Shown here piece by piece: positions 32,231-40,883 of a DNA stretch of 64,000 bases. The translations under genes were made by a program, and so were the position numbers. Source of the stretch: Geothrix sp. 21YS21S-2 (GTDB lineage Bacteria > Acidobacteriota > Holophagae > Holophagales > Holophagaceae). The stretch is taken from positions 964,001-1,028,000 of the forward strand of contig NZ_CP132910.1 in NCBI RefSeq assembly GCF_030846775.1, given 5' to 3'. Within the stretch, counting starts at the first letter, position 1. Each line of letters opens with the position of its first letter. A model generated the notes under the pieces. It did not search any database. It had not been told where the DNA came from and saw only the letters and a program-made list of their open reading frames with translations.

Positions 32231-33847
32231 GTGAACACCCGAATCCTGAACGGACTCCTGCTGGCGGCGCTCCTGGCGGGGCCCGTCCCCGCCGCGGAGC
32301 CCCGGCGGCCCCTGGACCTGGGAGAGCGAATGTACCGGGACGGCCTCCTTCCTTCGGGCCAGCCTCTCCAGGCCGTGATGAAGGCCGGCACCCGGGTCCC
32401 GGGGACGGCGTTCGCCTGCGCGGGCTGCCACGGCCGCAGCGGCATCCCGCCCATGCAGGAGGACGGCGTGCGCGTGCGCGCCATCAACGGCCGGACCCTG
32501 TTCCAGCCCCTGTACCTCCACTTCACCGGCCTCACGCAGGAGGAGCGGGAGGCCCTCGTCCCCGCGCGGTTCAAGACCGCGCCCCTCAGGCCCGCCTACA
32601 CGGAACGCTCCCTGATGGACGCCCTCGTCAAGGGCGTGGACCCCTCCGGACGCGAGCTGGGCCCCGCCATGCCCCGCTACCGGGCCTCCGATGCGGATCT
32701 GGCGCCCCTGGTCCAGTATCTCGGCCGGCTCTCCTCCGCGTTCGCGCCCGGCGTCACGGACAAAAGCGTCACCTTCGCCACGGTCGTGACCGAGGAGGTG
32801 CCCGCCGCGGACCGCGCCGCCATGACCGGCGCCATCGAGCGATCGCTGCGCTCCCACAGCAACCTGCGCCCCAACCCCCGGCAGAAGATGGGCCAGATGC
32901 TCAACATGCAGCTCATGGGCATCGGCTTCCGGGAATGGAGGCTGGCCACCTGGGTCCTGAAGGGCGAGCCCGCCACCTGGCAAGCCCAGCTGGAGGCCTT
33001 CTACGCCCAGGAACCCGTGTTCGCGCTCCTGGGCGGCATCTCCACCCGGACCTGGGAGCCGGTGCACCGGTTCTGCGAGGACCTCCGGCTGCCCTGCGTC
33101 CTGCCCATCACCGACCAGCCCGGCCTGGAGGGTTCCTACACCTTCTACTACACCAGGGGCTACCACCAGGAGGGCGCGTCCGCGGCCCGGTTCCTGGCGC
33201 AGGCGCCCCCCGCCCGGGTCGTCCAGATCCTGGGGCCGGGATCCGAGGCCGCCCTCCTGGCCAAGGGCTTCGAGGAGGCCTGGGCGGGCCGGACCCCCGT
33301 GCAGTCCATCCCCTGGAACCCCTCCCGCCCGGTCAAGGCCGACAAGGACACCGCCCTCCTGATGTGGACCGGCCCCGACGCGTACCGGGCCCTGGAGGCG
33401 ATGGCCAGGACCTCCCCGCCCCAGGTGTTCATGTCCTCCACCCTCCTGGCCGAGCGGCTCTGGGACCTGCCGGAAGCGGCCCGGGGCTTCACCCGGGTGG
33501 TGTACCCCTACCGCCAGCCCGGCCCGAAGACCCTGCCGCCCCGCATGGGCGCGCGGGTGGGGGCCGTCGTGGACAAGCCCTTCCAGGCCAATGACCGGCG
33601 CATCGCCTCCCGCATGGAGGACGCCATGAAGGTGCTGTCGGAGGCGCTGGCCCGCATGGAGCGGAACTACTACCGGGACTACCTCCTGGACACCCTGGAC
33701 GCCGCCCCCGCCGCCGACGCGACCGACTACGACCTGCTGAACTTCTCCCCGGGCCTGCGCCACCTGTCCGAGGGCTGCCACGTCGTGCGCCTCCAGCCCG
33801 GTCCCGCGCGCGGATTCGATCCCAACGAAACCTGGGGCCTCTACTAG
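32231..33847 (+). CDS. Monoheme cytochrome c fused to a periplasmic-binding-protein fold
   Basis: A 538-aa exported protein: signal peptide (residues ~1-22, LLLAALLAGPVPAAEP), then a cytochrome c domain (~30-165) with one CAGCH heme site (~63-67) and possible Met ligand in GPAMPRYR. A ~330-residue domain follows (~180-510) that reads as a type 1 periplasmic binding fold (FYAQEPVFALLGGISTRTW, LPCVLPITDQPG, ARVVQILGPGSEAALLAKGF), as in amino-acid ABC receptors. Such a fusion could couple ligand binding to electron transfer, but the ligand is unknown. GTG 32231 has GAGG five bases upstream. It is first in the operon with the YtkA-like, FMN-binding-like and ABC genes. Confidence 0.8.
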   Translation: MNTRILNGLLLAALLAGPVPAAEPRRPLDLGERMYRDGLLPSGQPLQAVMKAGTRVPGTAFACAGCHGRSGIPPMQEDGVRVRAINGRTLFQPLYLHFTGLTQEEREALVPARFKTAPLRPAYTERSLMDALVKGVDPSGRELGPAMPRYRASDADLAPLVQYLGRLSSAFAPGVTDKSVTFATVVTEEVPAADRAAMTGAIERSLRSHSNLRPNPRQKMGQMLNMQLMGIGFREWRLATWVLKGEPATWQAQLEAFYAQEPVFALLGGISTRTWEPVHRFCEDLRLPCVLPITDQPGLEGSYTFYYTRGYHQEGASAARFLAQAPPARVVQILGPGSEAALLAKGFEEAWAGRTPVQSIPWNPSRPVKADKDTALLMWTGPDAYRALEAMARTSPPQVFMSSTLLAERLWDLPEAARGFTRVVYPYRQPGPKTLPPRMGARVGAVVDKPFQANDRRIASRMEDAMKVLSEALARMERNYYRDYLLDTLDAAPAADATDYDLLNFSPGLRHLSEGCHVVRLQPGPARGFDPNETWGLY

Positions 33848-33868
33848 CCCCCCCTCCCTGGAGCCCCC

Positions 33869-34270
33869 ATGAACCTCCTCGCCCCGGCCCTCGTCGCTCT
33901 GCTCGCCGGAGTCCCCGCCCCGTCGGACTACGTCCGCCTCGCCAGGCCCGGCGACCGGATCCCGCTGGACGCCGAGACCTCCTTCGTCTACGGCTTCACC
34001 AAGGCGCCCAAGCTGGGGACCGCCACCCTGCGGGTGGAGATCCTCCGCCGCGACGGCACCAGGGACACCTCCTTCACCGTGCGGGGCGACGCCGACATGC
34101 CCTCCATGCGGGGCGCGCACAGCACGGGCAGCAAGGCGTTCTCCGTGTCCTCCAAGGGCGTCTACCTGCTTCCCGTGAACCTGGTGATGCCCGGGGACTG
34201 GGAGGTCCGCCTGACCTTCGAGCGGGGCGGGAAGACCCTCCTGCGCGGCGCCTACCTCTTCGACATCTGA
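33869..34270 (+). CDS. YtkA-like exported protein
   Basis: A 133-aa protein with a short N-terminal signal (MNLLAPALVALLAGVPAP) and a single beta-sandwich domain. The stretch GDADMPSMRG followed by GVYLLPVNLVMPGDWEVRLTF resembles the YtkA-like/FixH-like family (DxxMPxM...Y...pMpGxWxv). Members occur with copper- or cytochrome-related genes; a direct biochemical role is not established. The visible Met pair and His in MPSMRGAHSTG could bind copper, which is inference. It sits 21 bases after the cytochrome fusion gene. Confidence 0.7.
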   Translation: MNLLAPALVALLAGVPAPSDYVRLARPGDRIPLDAETSFVYGFTKAPKLGTATLRVEILRRDGTRDTSFTVRGDADMPSMRGAHSTGSKAFSVSSKGVYLLPVNLVMPGDWEVRLTFERGGKTLLRGAYLFDI

Positions 34271-34280
34271 GGGAGCGCCC

Positions 34281-34895
34281 ATGACCCGGACCTGGCCCCG
34301 CCTGGCGATCGCCCCGGTGCTGCTGACCCTGCCCGCGGCCGCGGCCATCACCTGCGACCTGAACAGTCCCGCCACCGACGTCCCCCGGCTGTTCCCGGGG
34401 GCCACCCGCTTCAAGACGACCTATTTCTCCGTGACCGGCCCGGACCTGCAGAAGGTCCTCCGCCGGCTCGGGGAGCCCAACCGCCCCCTCTACGAGCCCC
34501 TGGAGGTCCCCTACACCCTCTACGAGATCTTCAAGGGCGACGCCCGGGCCGGCTACATCCACGGCATCAACCAGAAGGGCCAGTTCGGCGTCATCCAGGT
34601 GTTCCTGGCCCTGGACCTCCAGGGCAGGGTCATCACCTTCTACATCCAGAAGATGACCGGCCCCCTCGCCCCGAAGCTGCGCGACCCGGCCTTCGCGGGG
34701 CAGTTCACGGCGCTGTCCCTGCGCGATTTCAGGACCTTCGACCCGGTCCTGGGCAAGGGCACGGGACGCCTGGCGAAGATCCGGAACCCCGTGCCGGGCA
34801 TGGACACCGACTTCTTCGGCGTCCTCAGGGGCCTCTACAAGAACCTGGTCCTCATGGACGCCTGCTTCTATTCCCACGCGGGGGACCCGGCATGA
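34281..34895 (+). CDS. Exported protein weakly resembling FMN-binding domains
   Basis: A 204-aa protein with a signal peptide (residues 1-22, LTLPAAAAI) and a soluble domain. GQFGVIQVFLALDLQGRVITF, read as two strands, and then a LAPKLRDPAFAGQF-like segment recall the FMN_bind fold of RnfG/NosR-type proteins. The covalent-flavin Thr motif is not clear, so the assignment is tentative. The gene overlaps the FtsX permease by ATGA. Within the operon it could be a periplasmic redox or lipid-handling partner of the ABC pair. Confidence 0.5.
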   Translation: MTRTWPRLAIAPVLLTLPAAAAITCDLNSPATDVPRLFPGATRFKTTYFSVTGPDLQKVLRRLGEPNRPLYEPLEVPYTLYEIFKGDARAGYIHGINQKGQFGVIQVFLALDLQGRVITFYIQKMTGPLAPKLRDPAFAGQFTALSLRDFRTFDPVLGKGTGRLAKIRNPVPGMDTDFFGVLRGLYKNLVLMDACFYSHAGDPA

Positions 34896-36076
34896 TCAGC
34901 CTCTTCCAGATCGCCTACAAGAACCTCTTCCGCAAGAAGGCCCGCAGCCTCCTCACCCTGGGCGGCATCGCCCTCTCCTCCTGGGTGCTGGTGAGCCTGC
35001 TGGGCTTCAACCACGGCTACGAGGAGGCCCTGAACCGGGACATCGGGAACCTCGGCTACCAGCTCATGGTCATGGCCAAGGGCTGCCCGTACGAGGCCGC
35101 GACCCTGATGCTCCAGGGCGGCGGCGGCCTGCGCTACATGGACCCCGCCCTGGTGGAGACCGTGCGCCGGGAACCCGAGGTCGAAGGCATCACCCCCATC
35201 CTCATGCAGGCCTACTTCGACCCCAACAAGGGCGAGAACGGCGGCATCGCCGGGTACTTCGGCGTGGATCCCGCGACCTTCCCCGCCATGAAGCCCTTCC
35301 TCCGCTTCGAGCGCGGCGCCTGGTTCAGCGACAACGACGCCGAGGAGGTGGTCATGGGCCACGAGGCCGCGGAGCTGGAACAGCGCAGCGTCGGGGACCT
35401 GACCCTCGTGCCCGAGAAGAACGTCCCCCTGAAGGTCGTGGGCATCCTGGAACGCACCGGCACCCAGGACGACGGCACCATCTTCCTGCCCCTGGGCCGC
35501 CTCCAGAAGATCGCCGGCACCCCCAGCATCACCACCATCGGCATCCGCACCCGCCCCGGCATGGACCTGGCCGCCCTGGAGGCCAGGCTCTACCGGCTCC
35601 CCGACGTGCAGGTGGTGAGCTTCACCCAGGTGCGGCAGACGATCCTGAAGCTCATCGCCACGGCGCGGGTGATGGTGCTGTCCATCGCCCTCATCGCCAC
35701 CCTCATCGCCATGATCGGCGTGGTGAACACCATCCTCATGTCCGTGCTGGAGCGCCTGCAGGAGATCGGGATCCTCAAGACCATGGGGGCCATGCCCCTG
35801 GACGTGTTCCTGCTGGTGTGGACGGAGACCCTGATCCTCTGCACCTGCGGGGCCCTGGCCGGCGTCGCGGCGGCCCTGGGCCTCGCCCGCGTCACGGATG
35901 GCCTGGCGCGCCAGGTGCTCCCCTATGCCCCCCGGGGCGGCCTGGTGGACATCGACGCACGCCAGGTCCTGCTGACGGTGGCCATCATCGTATCCGTCGG
36001 TCTGCTCAGCGGTTTGTACCCGGCCTGGAAGGCCGGCCGCGTCAAGCCCCTGGACACCATTCGAGGTGAATCATGA
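34892..36076 (+). CDS. FtsX/MacB-type ABC transporter permease
   Basis: A 394-aa permease with one N-terminal membrane helix (~20-40), a large periplasmic domain (~45-260) and three C-terminal membrane helices (~270-390): the MacB/LolC topology. The FtsX-type core is seen in SVLERLQEIGILKTMGA and the last helix ends SGLYPAWKAGRVKPLDTIRG, the family end. Such proteins act as mechanotransmitters that extract lipoproteins or export substrates rather than form a channel. ATG 34892 overlaps the previous stop and the gene overlaps the ATPase by four bases, so all are coupled. Confidence 0.9.
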   Translation: MISLFQIAYKNLFRKKARSLLTLGGIALSSWVLVSLLGFNHGYEEALNRDIGNLGYQLMVMAKGCPYEAATLMLQGGGGLRYMDPALVETVRREPEVEGITPILMQAYFDPNKGENGGIAGYFGVDPATFPAMKPFLRFERGAWFSDNDAEEVVMGHEAAELEQRSVGDLTLVPEKNVPLKVVGILERTGTQDDGTIFLPLGRLQKIAGTPSITTIGIRTRPGMDLAALEARLYRLPDVQVVSFTQVRQTILKLIATARVMVLSIALIATLIAMIGVVNTILMSVLERLQEIGILKTMGAMPLDVFLLVWTETLILCTCGALAGVAAALGLARVTDGLARQVLPYAPRGGLVDIDARQVLLTVAIIVSVGLLSGLYPAWKAGRVKPLDTIRGES

Positions 36077-36762
36077 CGAGCACCACCGTTCTCGAGGCAA
36101 GGGGCCTGACCCGCGTGTACCGGAGGGGCAGCGAGGACATCAGGGCCGTGGACGACGTCTCCCTGGCGATCCGGGCCGGGGAGGTGGTCGCCGTCACCGG
36201 CCCGTCCGGGTCCGGCAAGACCACCCTCATCAACCTGCTCGGCTGCCTCGACAACCCCACCAGCGGCGAACTCGAGCTCGCCGGCAGGCGGATGCACGGG
36301 GAAGGCCGGCCCCTGGCCGAAACCGAACTCACGCGGGTCCGGCGGGCGGTCTTCGGCTACATCTTCCAGAACTTCCACCTGATTCCCACCCTGACGGTGC
36401 GGGAGAACGTGGCGGTCCCCCTGGCCTTCTGCCCCCGGCCGGATGGCGCCGGAGACGTGGACCGGCTGCTGGGGATCCTGGGGCTGGAAGGCCGGCGGAA
36501 CCACCTCCCGAGGGAGATCTCGGGCGGGGAGATGCAGCGGGTGGCCATCGCCAGGGCGCTGGTGAACCGGCCGAAGATCCTCCTGGCCGACGAGCCCACG
36601 GGGAGCCTCGATTCCCGGCGGATGGAGGAGATCGGGGAGACCCTGAAGTGCCTCAACCGGGTGGAGGGGCTGACGATCATCATGGTCACCCACGATGCCC
36701 AGCTGGCCAGGATCGCGGACCGGTGCCTGGAGATCCGGGATGGCCGGGTGCACGCCGCGTAG
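36073..36762 (+). CDS. LolD/MacB-type ABC ATPase
   Basis: A 229-aa ATPase. Walker A GPSGSGKTTLINLLG (~43-57), Q-loop FGYIFQNFHLIP, signature ISGGEMQRVAIARAL and Walker B ILLADEPTGSLD are intact, with the family-specific LIPTLTVRENV. It pairs with the FtsX-type permease encoded just upstream (4-base overlap). The pair might handle lipoproteins such as the giant cytochrome encoded next, or protect the envelope; this is inference from position. After the gene there are 130 bases containing operator copy 3. Confidence 0.92.
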   Translation: MTSTTVLEARGLTRVYRRGSEDIRAVDDVSLAIRAGEVVAVTGPSGSGKTTLINLLGCLDNPTSGELELAGRRMHGEGRPLAETELTRVRRAVFGYIFQNFHLIPTLTVRENVAVPLAFCPRPDGAGDVDRLLGILGLEGRRNHLPREISGGEMQRVAIARALVNRPKILLADEPTGSLDSRRMEEIGETLKCLNRVEGLTIIMVTHDAQLARIADRCLEIRDGRVHAA

Positions 36763-36817
36763 CCCGGCGAGGGGCGTTCCTTCCGGGAGGGGAAATACAG
36801 CATCCCCCCCCGGGAGA

Positions 36818-36835
36818 ATGGGGGATTCCCCCCAT
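36818..36835. promoter_or_regulatory. Palindromic operator copy 3 (ATGGGGG-N4-CCCCCAT)
   Basis: ATGGGGG-ATTC-CCCCCAT, arms identical to copies 1 and 2. It lies 56 bases after the ABC ATPase stop and 60-65 bases before the giant cytochrome. A TAAACT/TTTAAA -10-like box follows at 36855-36862, i.e. 19-21 bases away. Confidence 0.68.
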
Positions 36836-36894
36836 AGGCAGGCCCCTGCCGGTTTTTAAACTGGGGCGTCGACACATTTCCCGACCGGAGGCCC

Positions 36895-39800
36895 GTGGCC
36901 ATGCCAGTCCGATCCAGAGGTGGAGAATCCAGGCCCCGGCCCGTCCTGCGGGCCCTGGCCCTCCTGCTGTGCCTGGCCATCCTGGCGGGCTGCGGCGGCG
37001 GAGGGAAGCCCCCGGCGGGCGGCTACCATCCCGCCGGATGGCTCACGGCCCATCCGGCCCAGGCCCTGGCGGGCCTCGATCACTGCAGGACCTGCCACGA
37101 AACGACCGTCCTCAAGGCAGGCAGCGGCATTCCCGGCTGCATGACCTCCGCCTGCCACCATGGGACCCTGCCCGGTTTCGGCCTCCCGGCCGCCCACGGC
37201 GTGCGGGCCAAGGCCGCCCAGGACGCCACCGGCGGCGGGCTCGTGTCCTGCCAGGCCTGCCACGGTGCGGACTTCGGCGGAGGCGGCTCGGCGGTCTCCT
37301 GCAAGAGCTGCCATGGGGTCGCCGCCCCCCATCCCCCCAGGCCCTGGAACGGCCTGGCCACCCACAGCACGACGGACCCCTCCAACGCGGCGGTGTGCGC
37401 CCGGTGCCACTTCGCGGGGGCCCCGGCCAACCCCGCCGGCCACCCCGCCCAGCCCGCCCCGGCGGGCACGGTGCCCACCTGCTACAACAACACGCTCTGC
37501 CATGGGGCCAACACCGCCAGCCACCCGGTGCCCTTCCTGGGGCCCCTGCACGCCGGCGCGACCCAGGCCGCCTTCACCGCCGGCTGTGCCACCTGCCACG
37601 CCCTCGACGGCGCGTCGCCCGTGGCCTCCGCCCCGCAGTGCTCCGCCTGCCACCAGGCGGGCTCGCCCCTCACCCGGACCGGGTGCGCGTCGTGCCATGG
37701 GAAACCGCCCGCGGGCAGCGCCTTCCCGGATGTGAAGGGGGCCCACGCCAGGCACGACGCCCTGGGCGGGGTGACGGGGACCTGCACGCCCTGCCACACG
37801 TCGTACGACGCCGGTTCCCTGGCCCACTACAACCGCGGCAACGCGAGGCCCGGCCTGGATTCCCTGCGGGTGCCCCCCGGGGCCGTGCAGGTCCCGGCGG
37901 CCTTCAACGCCAAGGCCGGCCCGGCCGCCTTCGACCGAGCCGCCCTCACCTGCTCCAACGTCAGCTGCCACGGCGGCGCGATCACCCCGGCCTGGGGCAC
38001 GGGCACCCTCGACAGCGCCTCGGACGCGGGCTGCCGCCAGTGCCACGCCGCGGGCGGGGCCGAGAGCAACGCGGCGGCGACGCCCCTCCATGCCTTCCAC
38101 CTGGGGGCCCCGGTGGGCGCCCTGTGCACCGACTGCCATGCCATGGCCAACGGCACGCCCGGCGCCCTCAACCACTTCGCGCACCTGGACACGCCGCAGA
38201 TGGAGGGTCCCGCCGGCGACACCATCCAATACGCCGGGAACCGCTCCGTCTACAACGCCGCGAACAGGTCCTGCACCCTCACCTGCCACGGGTACCAGCA
38301 CGCGGGGTCCACCTGGGCCAGCCCCGCGGGCACCTACCATGCCACAGGCTGGCTGGCGGTCCACCCGGGCCAGGCCCTCGCCCCCCAGGCCACCTGCACC
38401 GTCTGCCACGCCATGACCGTGCCTGCGGCGCCCAGCGCCATCCCCAGCTGCATGACGGCGGCCTGCCACCATGGCACCATCACCGGGTACAACCTGGCGG
38501 CCACGCACGGCCCGCGGGCCAAGGCCCTCCAGGGCCCGGGGGGCGGCGGGCTCCGGTCCTGCCAGGCCTGCCATGGGCCGACCTTCGCCGGCGGCGCCTC
38601 CACCGTGTCCTGCCAGAGTTGCCACGGCGTTCCCGCCCCCCATGCGCCCAGGCCCTGGAACGACGCCGCCGGGCTCACCCACAGCACCACCGATCCCTCC
38701 AACGCCGCCGTGTGCGCACAGTGCCACCTGGCGGGCTCTTCCAGCAACCCCCCGGGCCACCCGGCCCAGCCCGCCCCGGCGGGAACCGTGCCCACCTGCT
38801 TCAACAACACGATGTGCCACGGTCCCGAGGACGCCCCCCACCCCCTGGGCGCCGGGTGGCGGGACGCCACCAGCACCGCCTTCCACGGCCTCGCGGCCAA
38901 GAAGGACCTCCTGGCCTGCCAGGCCTGCCACGGCATCCCGGGAACCCCCGGGTTCGCCGGAGGCTCCGCGCCCACGTCCTGCGCGGCCTGCCACGCCGCC
39001 GCCTCCTCCCACTCCACCACCTGGGCCCCCGCGCCGGTGGAGACCTTCCCCGGCTACGTGCCCTCCCACCGGGACGCCCAGAACCGGGACAACGCCTGCC
39101 CCGTGTGCCATGACTACGCCAAGGGCCGGACCGCCCCCCTTCCAGCGGCCCCGAGCTGCTTCGCCAGCGCCGCAGGCGCCGTGGCCTGCCACGCCGCCGG
39201 CCCCGGCCAGCCCAACCACGCCGTCCCCTTCCTGGGCGCGCTCCACACCGGCGCCACCCCGGCCAGCTTCGCCTCCGACTGCGGCACCTGCCACGTCGTG
39301 ACGGGAACGCCGCCCCTGGCCTCGGCCCCCGCCTGCGTCCTCTGCCACCAGGCCGGCTCGCCCCTGGCTCTGGCCGCCTGCGCCTCCTGCCACGGCAAGC
39401 CCCCGGCGGGCGGCGCCTTCCCGGACCTGGCGGGGTCCCACGCCAAGCACGACGCCCTGGCGCGCGTGACGGGGCTCTGCTCCACCTGCCACGACACCTT
39501 CGACGCGGGCTCCCAGGCGCACTATGACCGCGGCAACGCCCGGCCCGGACTGAACACCCTGCGGGTGCCCCCCGCTCCGGTGCGGCTGCTGGCCACCTTC
39601 AACGCCAAGGCGGGCGCGGCGGCCATGAACGCGAGCAACCTCACCTGCTCGAACGTCAGCTGCCACGGGGGCGTGACCACCCCGGCCTGGGGCACGGGCA
39701 CCATCGCTGCCACCACGGACGGCGGCTGCCGCCAGTGCCACCAGGTGGGCTCCGCCCAGGCCACCCCGGAGAACAACGCCGCCTGGTCCGGTCTCCACGG

Positions 39801-40863
39801 CTTCCACCTCGCGTCCGTCGTCGGCGCCCTGTGCACCGACTGCCACAGCATGACCGGCGGCACCGCGGGCGCCGCCAACCACTTCGCGCACCTTGACACG
39901 CCGCAGATGGAAGGCCCCGCCGGCGACACCATCCTGCTGCCGGGAAGCTCCGCCAACGCCTACGACGCCGCCAACCGCACCTGCACCGTCACCTGCCACG
40001 GCCACGCGCACGCCGCCTCGAGCTGGAACGGCGGCCCCTCCCACCCGGTGCCCTACCTGGGCACGGGCCACACCGGCGCCAATTCCCAGGCCGCCTTCGC
40101 CTCCGGCTGCGCCTCCTGCCACGGGGTCACGGGCGCCTCCCCCCTGTCCACCGCACCCCTGTGCACCGTGTGCCACCAGGCGGGGTCGCCCCTCGCGGTG
40201 GCCAACTGCGCCTCCTGCCACGCCCGGCCGCCGGCGGGCGCGGCCTTCCCGGATCTCCCCGGCAGGCATGCCAAGCACAACGCCCTGCCTTCCGTCACCG
40301 GCCAGTGCGGCTCCTGCCACACCAACTACGACGCCGGCACCCTGAACCACTACACCCACGCCAACGCCCGCCCCGGCGCCGACGCGCTCAGGGTGCCGCC
40401 CGCGCCCACCGGCTTCTCCGCGACCTACAACGCCAAGGCCGGCGCCGCGTCCTTCAGCCCCACCGCCTACACCTGCACCAGCGTGAGCTGCCACGGCGCC
40501 CTGGCGGCCCCCAGCTGGCAGACCGGGACGCTGGATTCCACCGGGGCCACCGGCGACGCGGGCTGCCGCGCCTGTCACGCCCGCGGCACGTCCCTTGGCG
40601 TTCCGGAGAACAACAGCTACTACTCAGGCCACCACGGCACGCACCTGGGCTCCGAGGTCAGCGCCAAGTGCACCGACTGCCATGGAATGGCCAACGGGAC
40701 CCCCGGAGCCCTTGCCCACTTCACGAGGCTCGACACGCCTCAGATGGAGGGCCCGGCCAGCGACACCATCCAGTACCTCGGCAGCCGGACCGTCTACAAC
40801 GCCACCAGCAGGACCTGCACCCTCACCTGCCACGGCGAGAACCACACCAACCGCGGCTGGTAG
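36895..40863 (+). CDS. Giant lipoprotein multiheme c-type cytochrome (29 CxxCH)
   Basis: A 1322-aa exported cytochrome. A lipoprotein signal (LLLCLAILAGC, lipidated Cys near residue 33) points to outer-membrane anchoring. I count 29 CxxCH sites plus non-standard pairs: three CX3CH (CTLTCH, CTVTCH), five CX4CH (CSNVSCH, CTSVSCH, CMTSACH, CMTAACH) and two CX5CH (CYNNTLCH, CFNNTMCH). CSNVSCHGG...WGTGT...CRQCH is the CxxxxCH/CxxCH module known from Geobacter outer-surface cytochromes. HLDTPQMEGPA recurs at ~430, ~1000 and ~1277, showing internal duplication. GGAGG at 36887 serves either GTG 36895 or ATG 36901. It is probably a long heme wire for extracellular electron transfer. Confidence 0.93.
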   Translation: MAMPVRSRGGESRPRPVLRALALLLCLAILAGCGGGGKPPAGGYHPAGWLTAHPAQALAGLDHCRTCHETTVLKAGSGIPGCMTSACHHGTLPGFGLPAAHGVRAKAAQDATGGGLVSCQACHGADFGGGGSAVSCKSCHGVAAPHPPRPWNGLATHSTTDPSNAAVCARCHFAGAPANPAGHPAQPAPAGTVPTCYNNTLCHGANTASHPVPFLGPLHAGATQAAFTAGCATCHALDGASPVASAPQCSACHQAGSPLTRTGCASCHGKPPAGSAFPDVKGAHARHDALGGVTGTCTPCHTSYDAGSLAHYNRGNARPGLDSLRVPPGAVQVPAAFNAKAGPAAFDRAALTCSNVSCHGGAITPAWGTGTLDSASDAGCRQCHAAGGAESNAAATPLHAFHLGAPVGALCTDCHAMANGTPGALNHFAHLDTPQMEGPAGDTIQYAGNRSVYNAANRSCTLTCHGYQHAGSTWASPAGTYHATGWLAVHPGQALAPQATCTVCHAMTVPAAPSAIPSCMTAACHHGTITGYNLAATHGPRAKALQGPGGGGLRSCQACHGPTFAGGASTVSCQSCHGVPAPHAPRPWNDAAGLTHSTTDPSNAAVCAQCHLAGSSSNPPGHPAQPAPAGTVPTCFNNTMCHGPEDAPHPLGAGWRDATSTAFHGLAAKKDLLACQACHGIPGTPGFAGGSAPTSCAACHAAASSHSTTWAPAPVETFPGYVPSHRDAQNRDNACPVCHDYAKGRTAPLPAAPSCFASAAGAVACHAAGPGQPNHAVPFLGALHTGATPASFASDCGTCHVVTGTPPLASAPACVLCHQAGSPLALAACASCHGKPPAGGAFPDLAGSHAKHDALARVTGLCSTCHDTFDAGSQAHYDRGNARPGLNTLRVPPAPVRLLATFNAKAGAAAMNASNLTCSNVSCHGGVTTPAWGTGTIAATTDGGCRQCHQVGSAQATPENNAAWSGLHGFHLASVVGALCTDCHSMTGGTAGAANHFAHLDTPQMEGPAGDTILLPGSSANAYDAANRTCTVTCHGHAHAASSWNGGPSHPVPYLGTGHTGANSQAAFASGCASCHGVTGASPLSTAPLCTVCHQAGSPLAVANCASCHARPPAGAAFPDLPGRHAKHNALPSVTGQCGSCHTNYDAGTLNHYTHANARPGADALRVPPAPTGFSATYNAKAGAASFSPTAYTCTSVSCHGALAAPSWQTGTLDSTGATGDAGCRACHARGTSLGVPENNSYYSGHHGTHLGSEVSAKCTDCHGMANGTPGALAHFTRLDTPQMEGPASDTIQYLGSRTVYNATSRTCTLTCHGENHTNRGW

Positions 40864-40883
40864 GCCGTATTCCAGGAGGCATC

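Noticed and set aside
36856-40578. A 1240-residue open frame antisense to the giant cytochrome
   Set aside because: It is rich in Gly, Arg, Val and Ala with no domain or ribosome site. It mirrors the biased codons of the heme repeats (CxxCH codons read backwards), so it is a shadow.
36895-40863. The repeated heme motifs considered as a DNA repeat or CRISPR-like array
   Set aside because: Periodicity is explained by protein-level duplication; spacing is irregular and the frame is fully coding.
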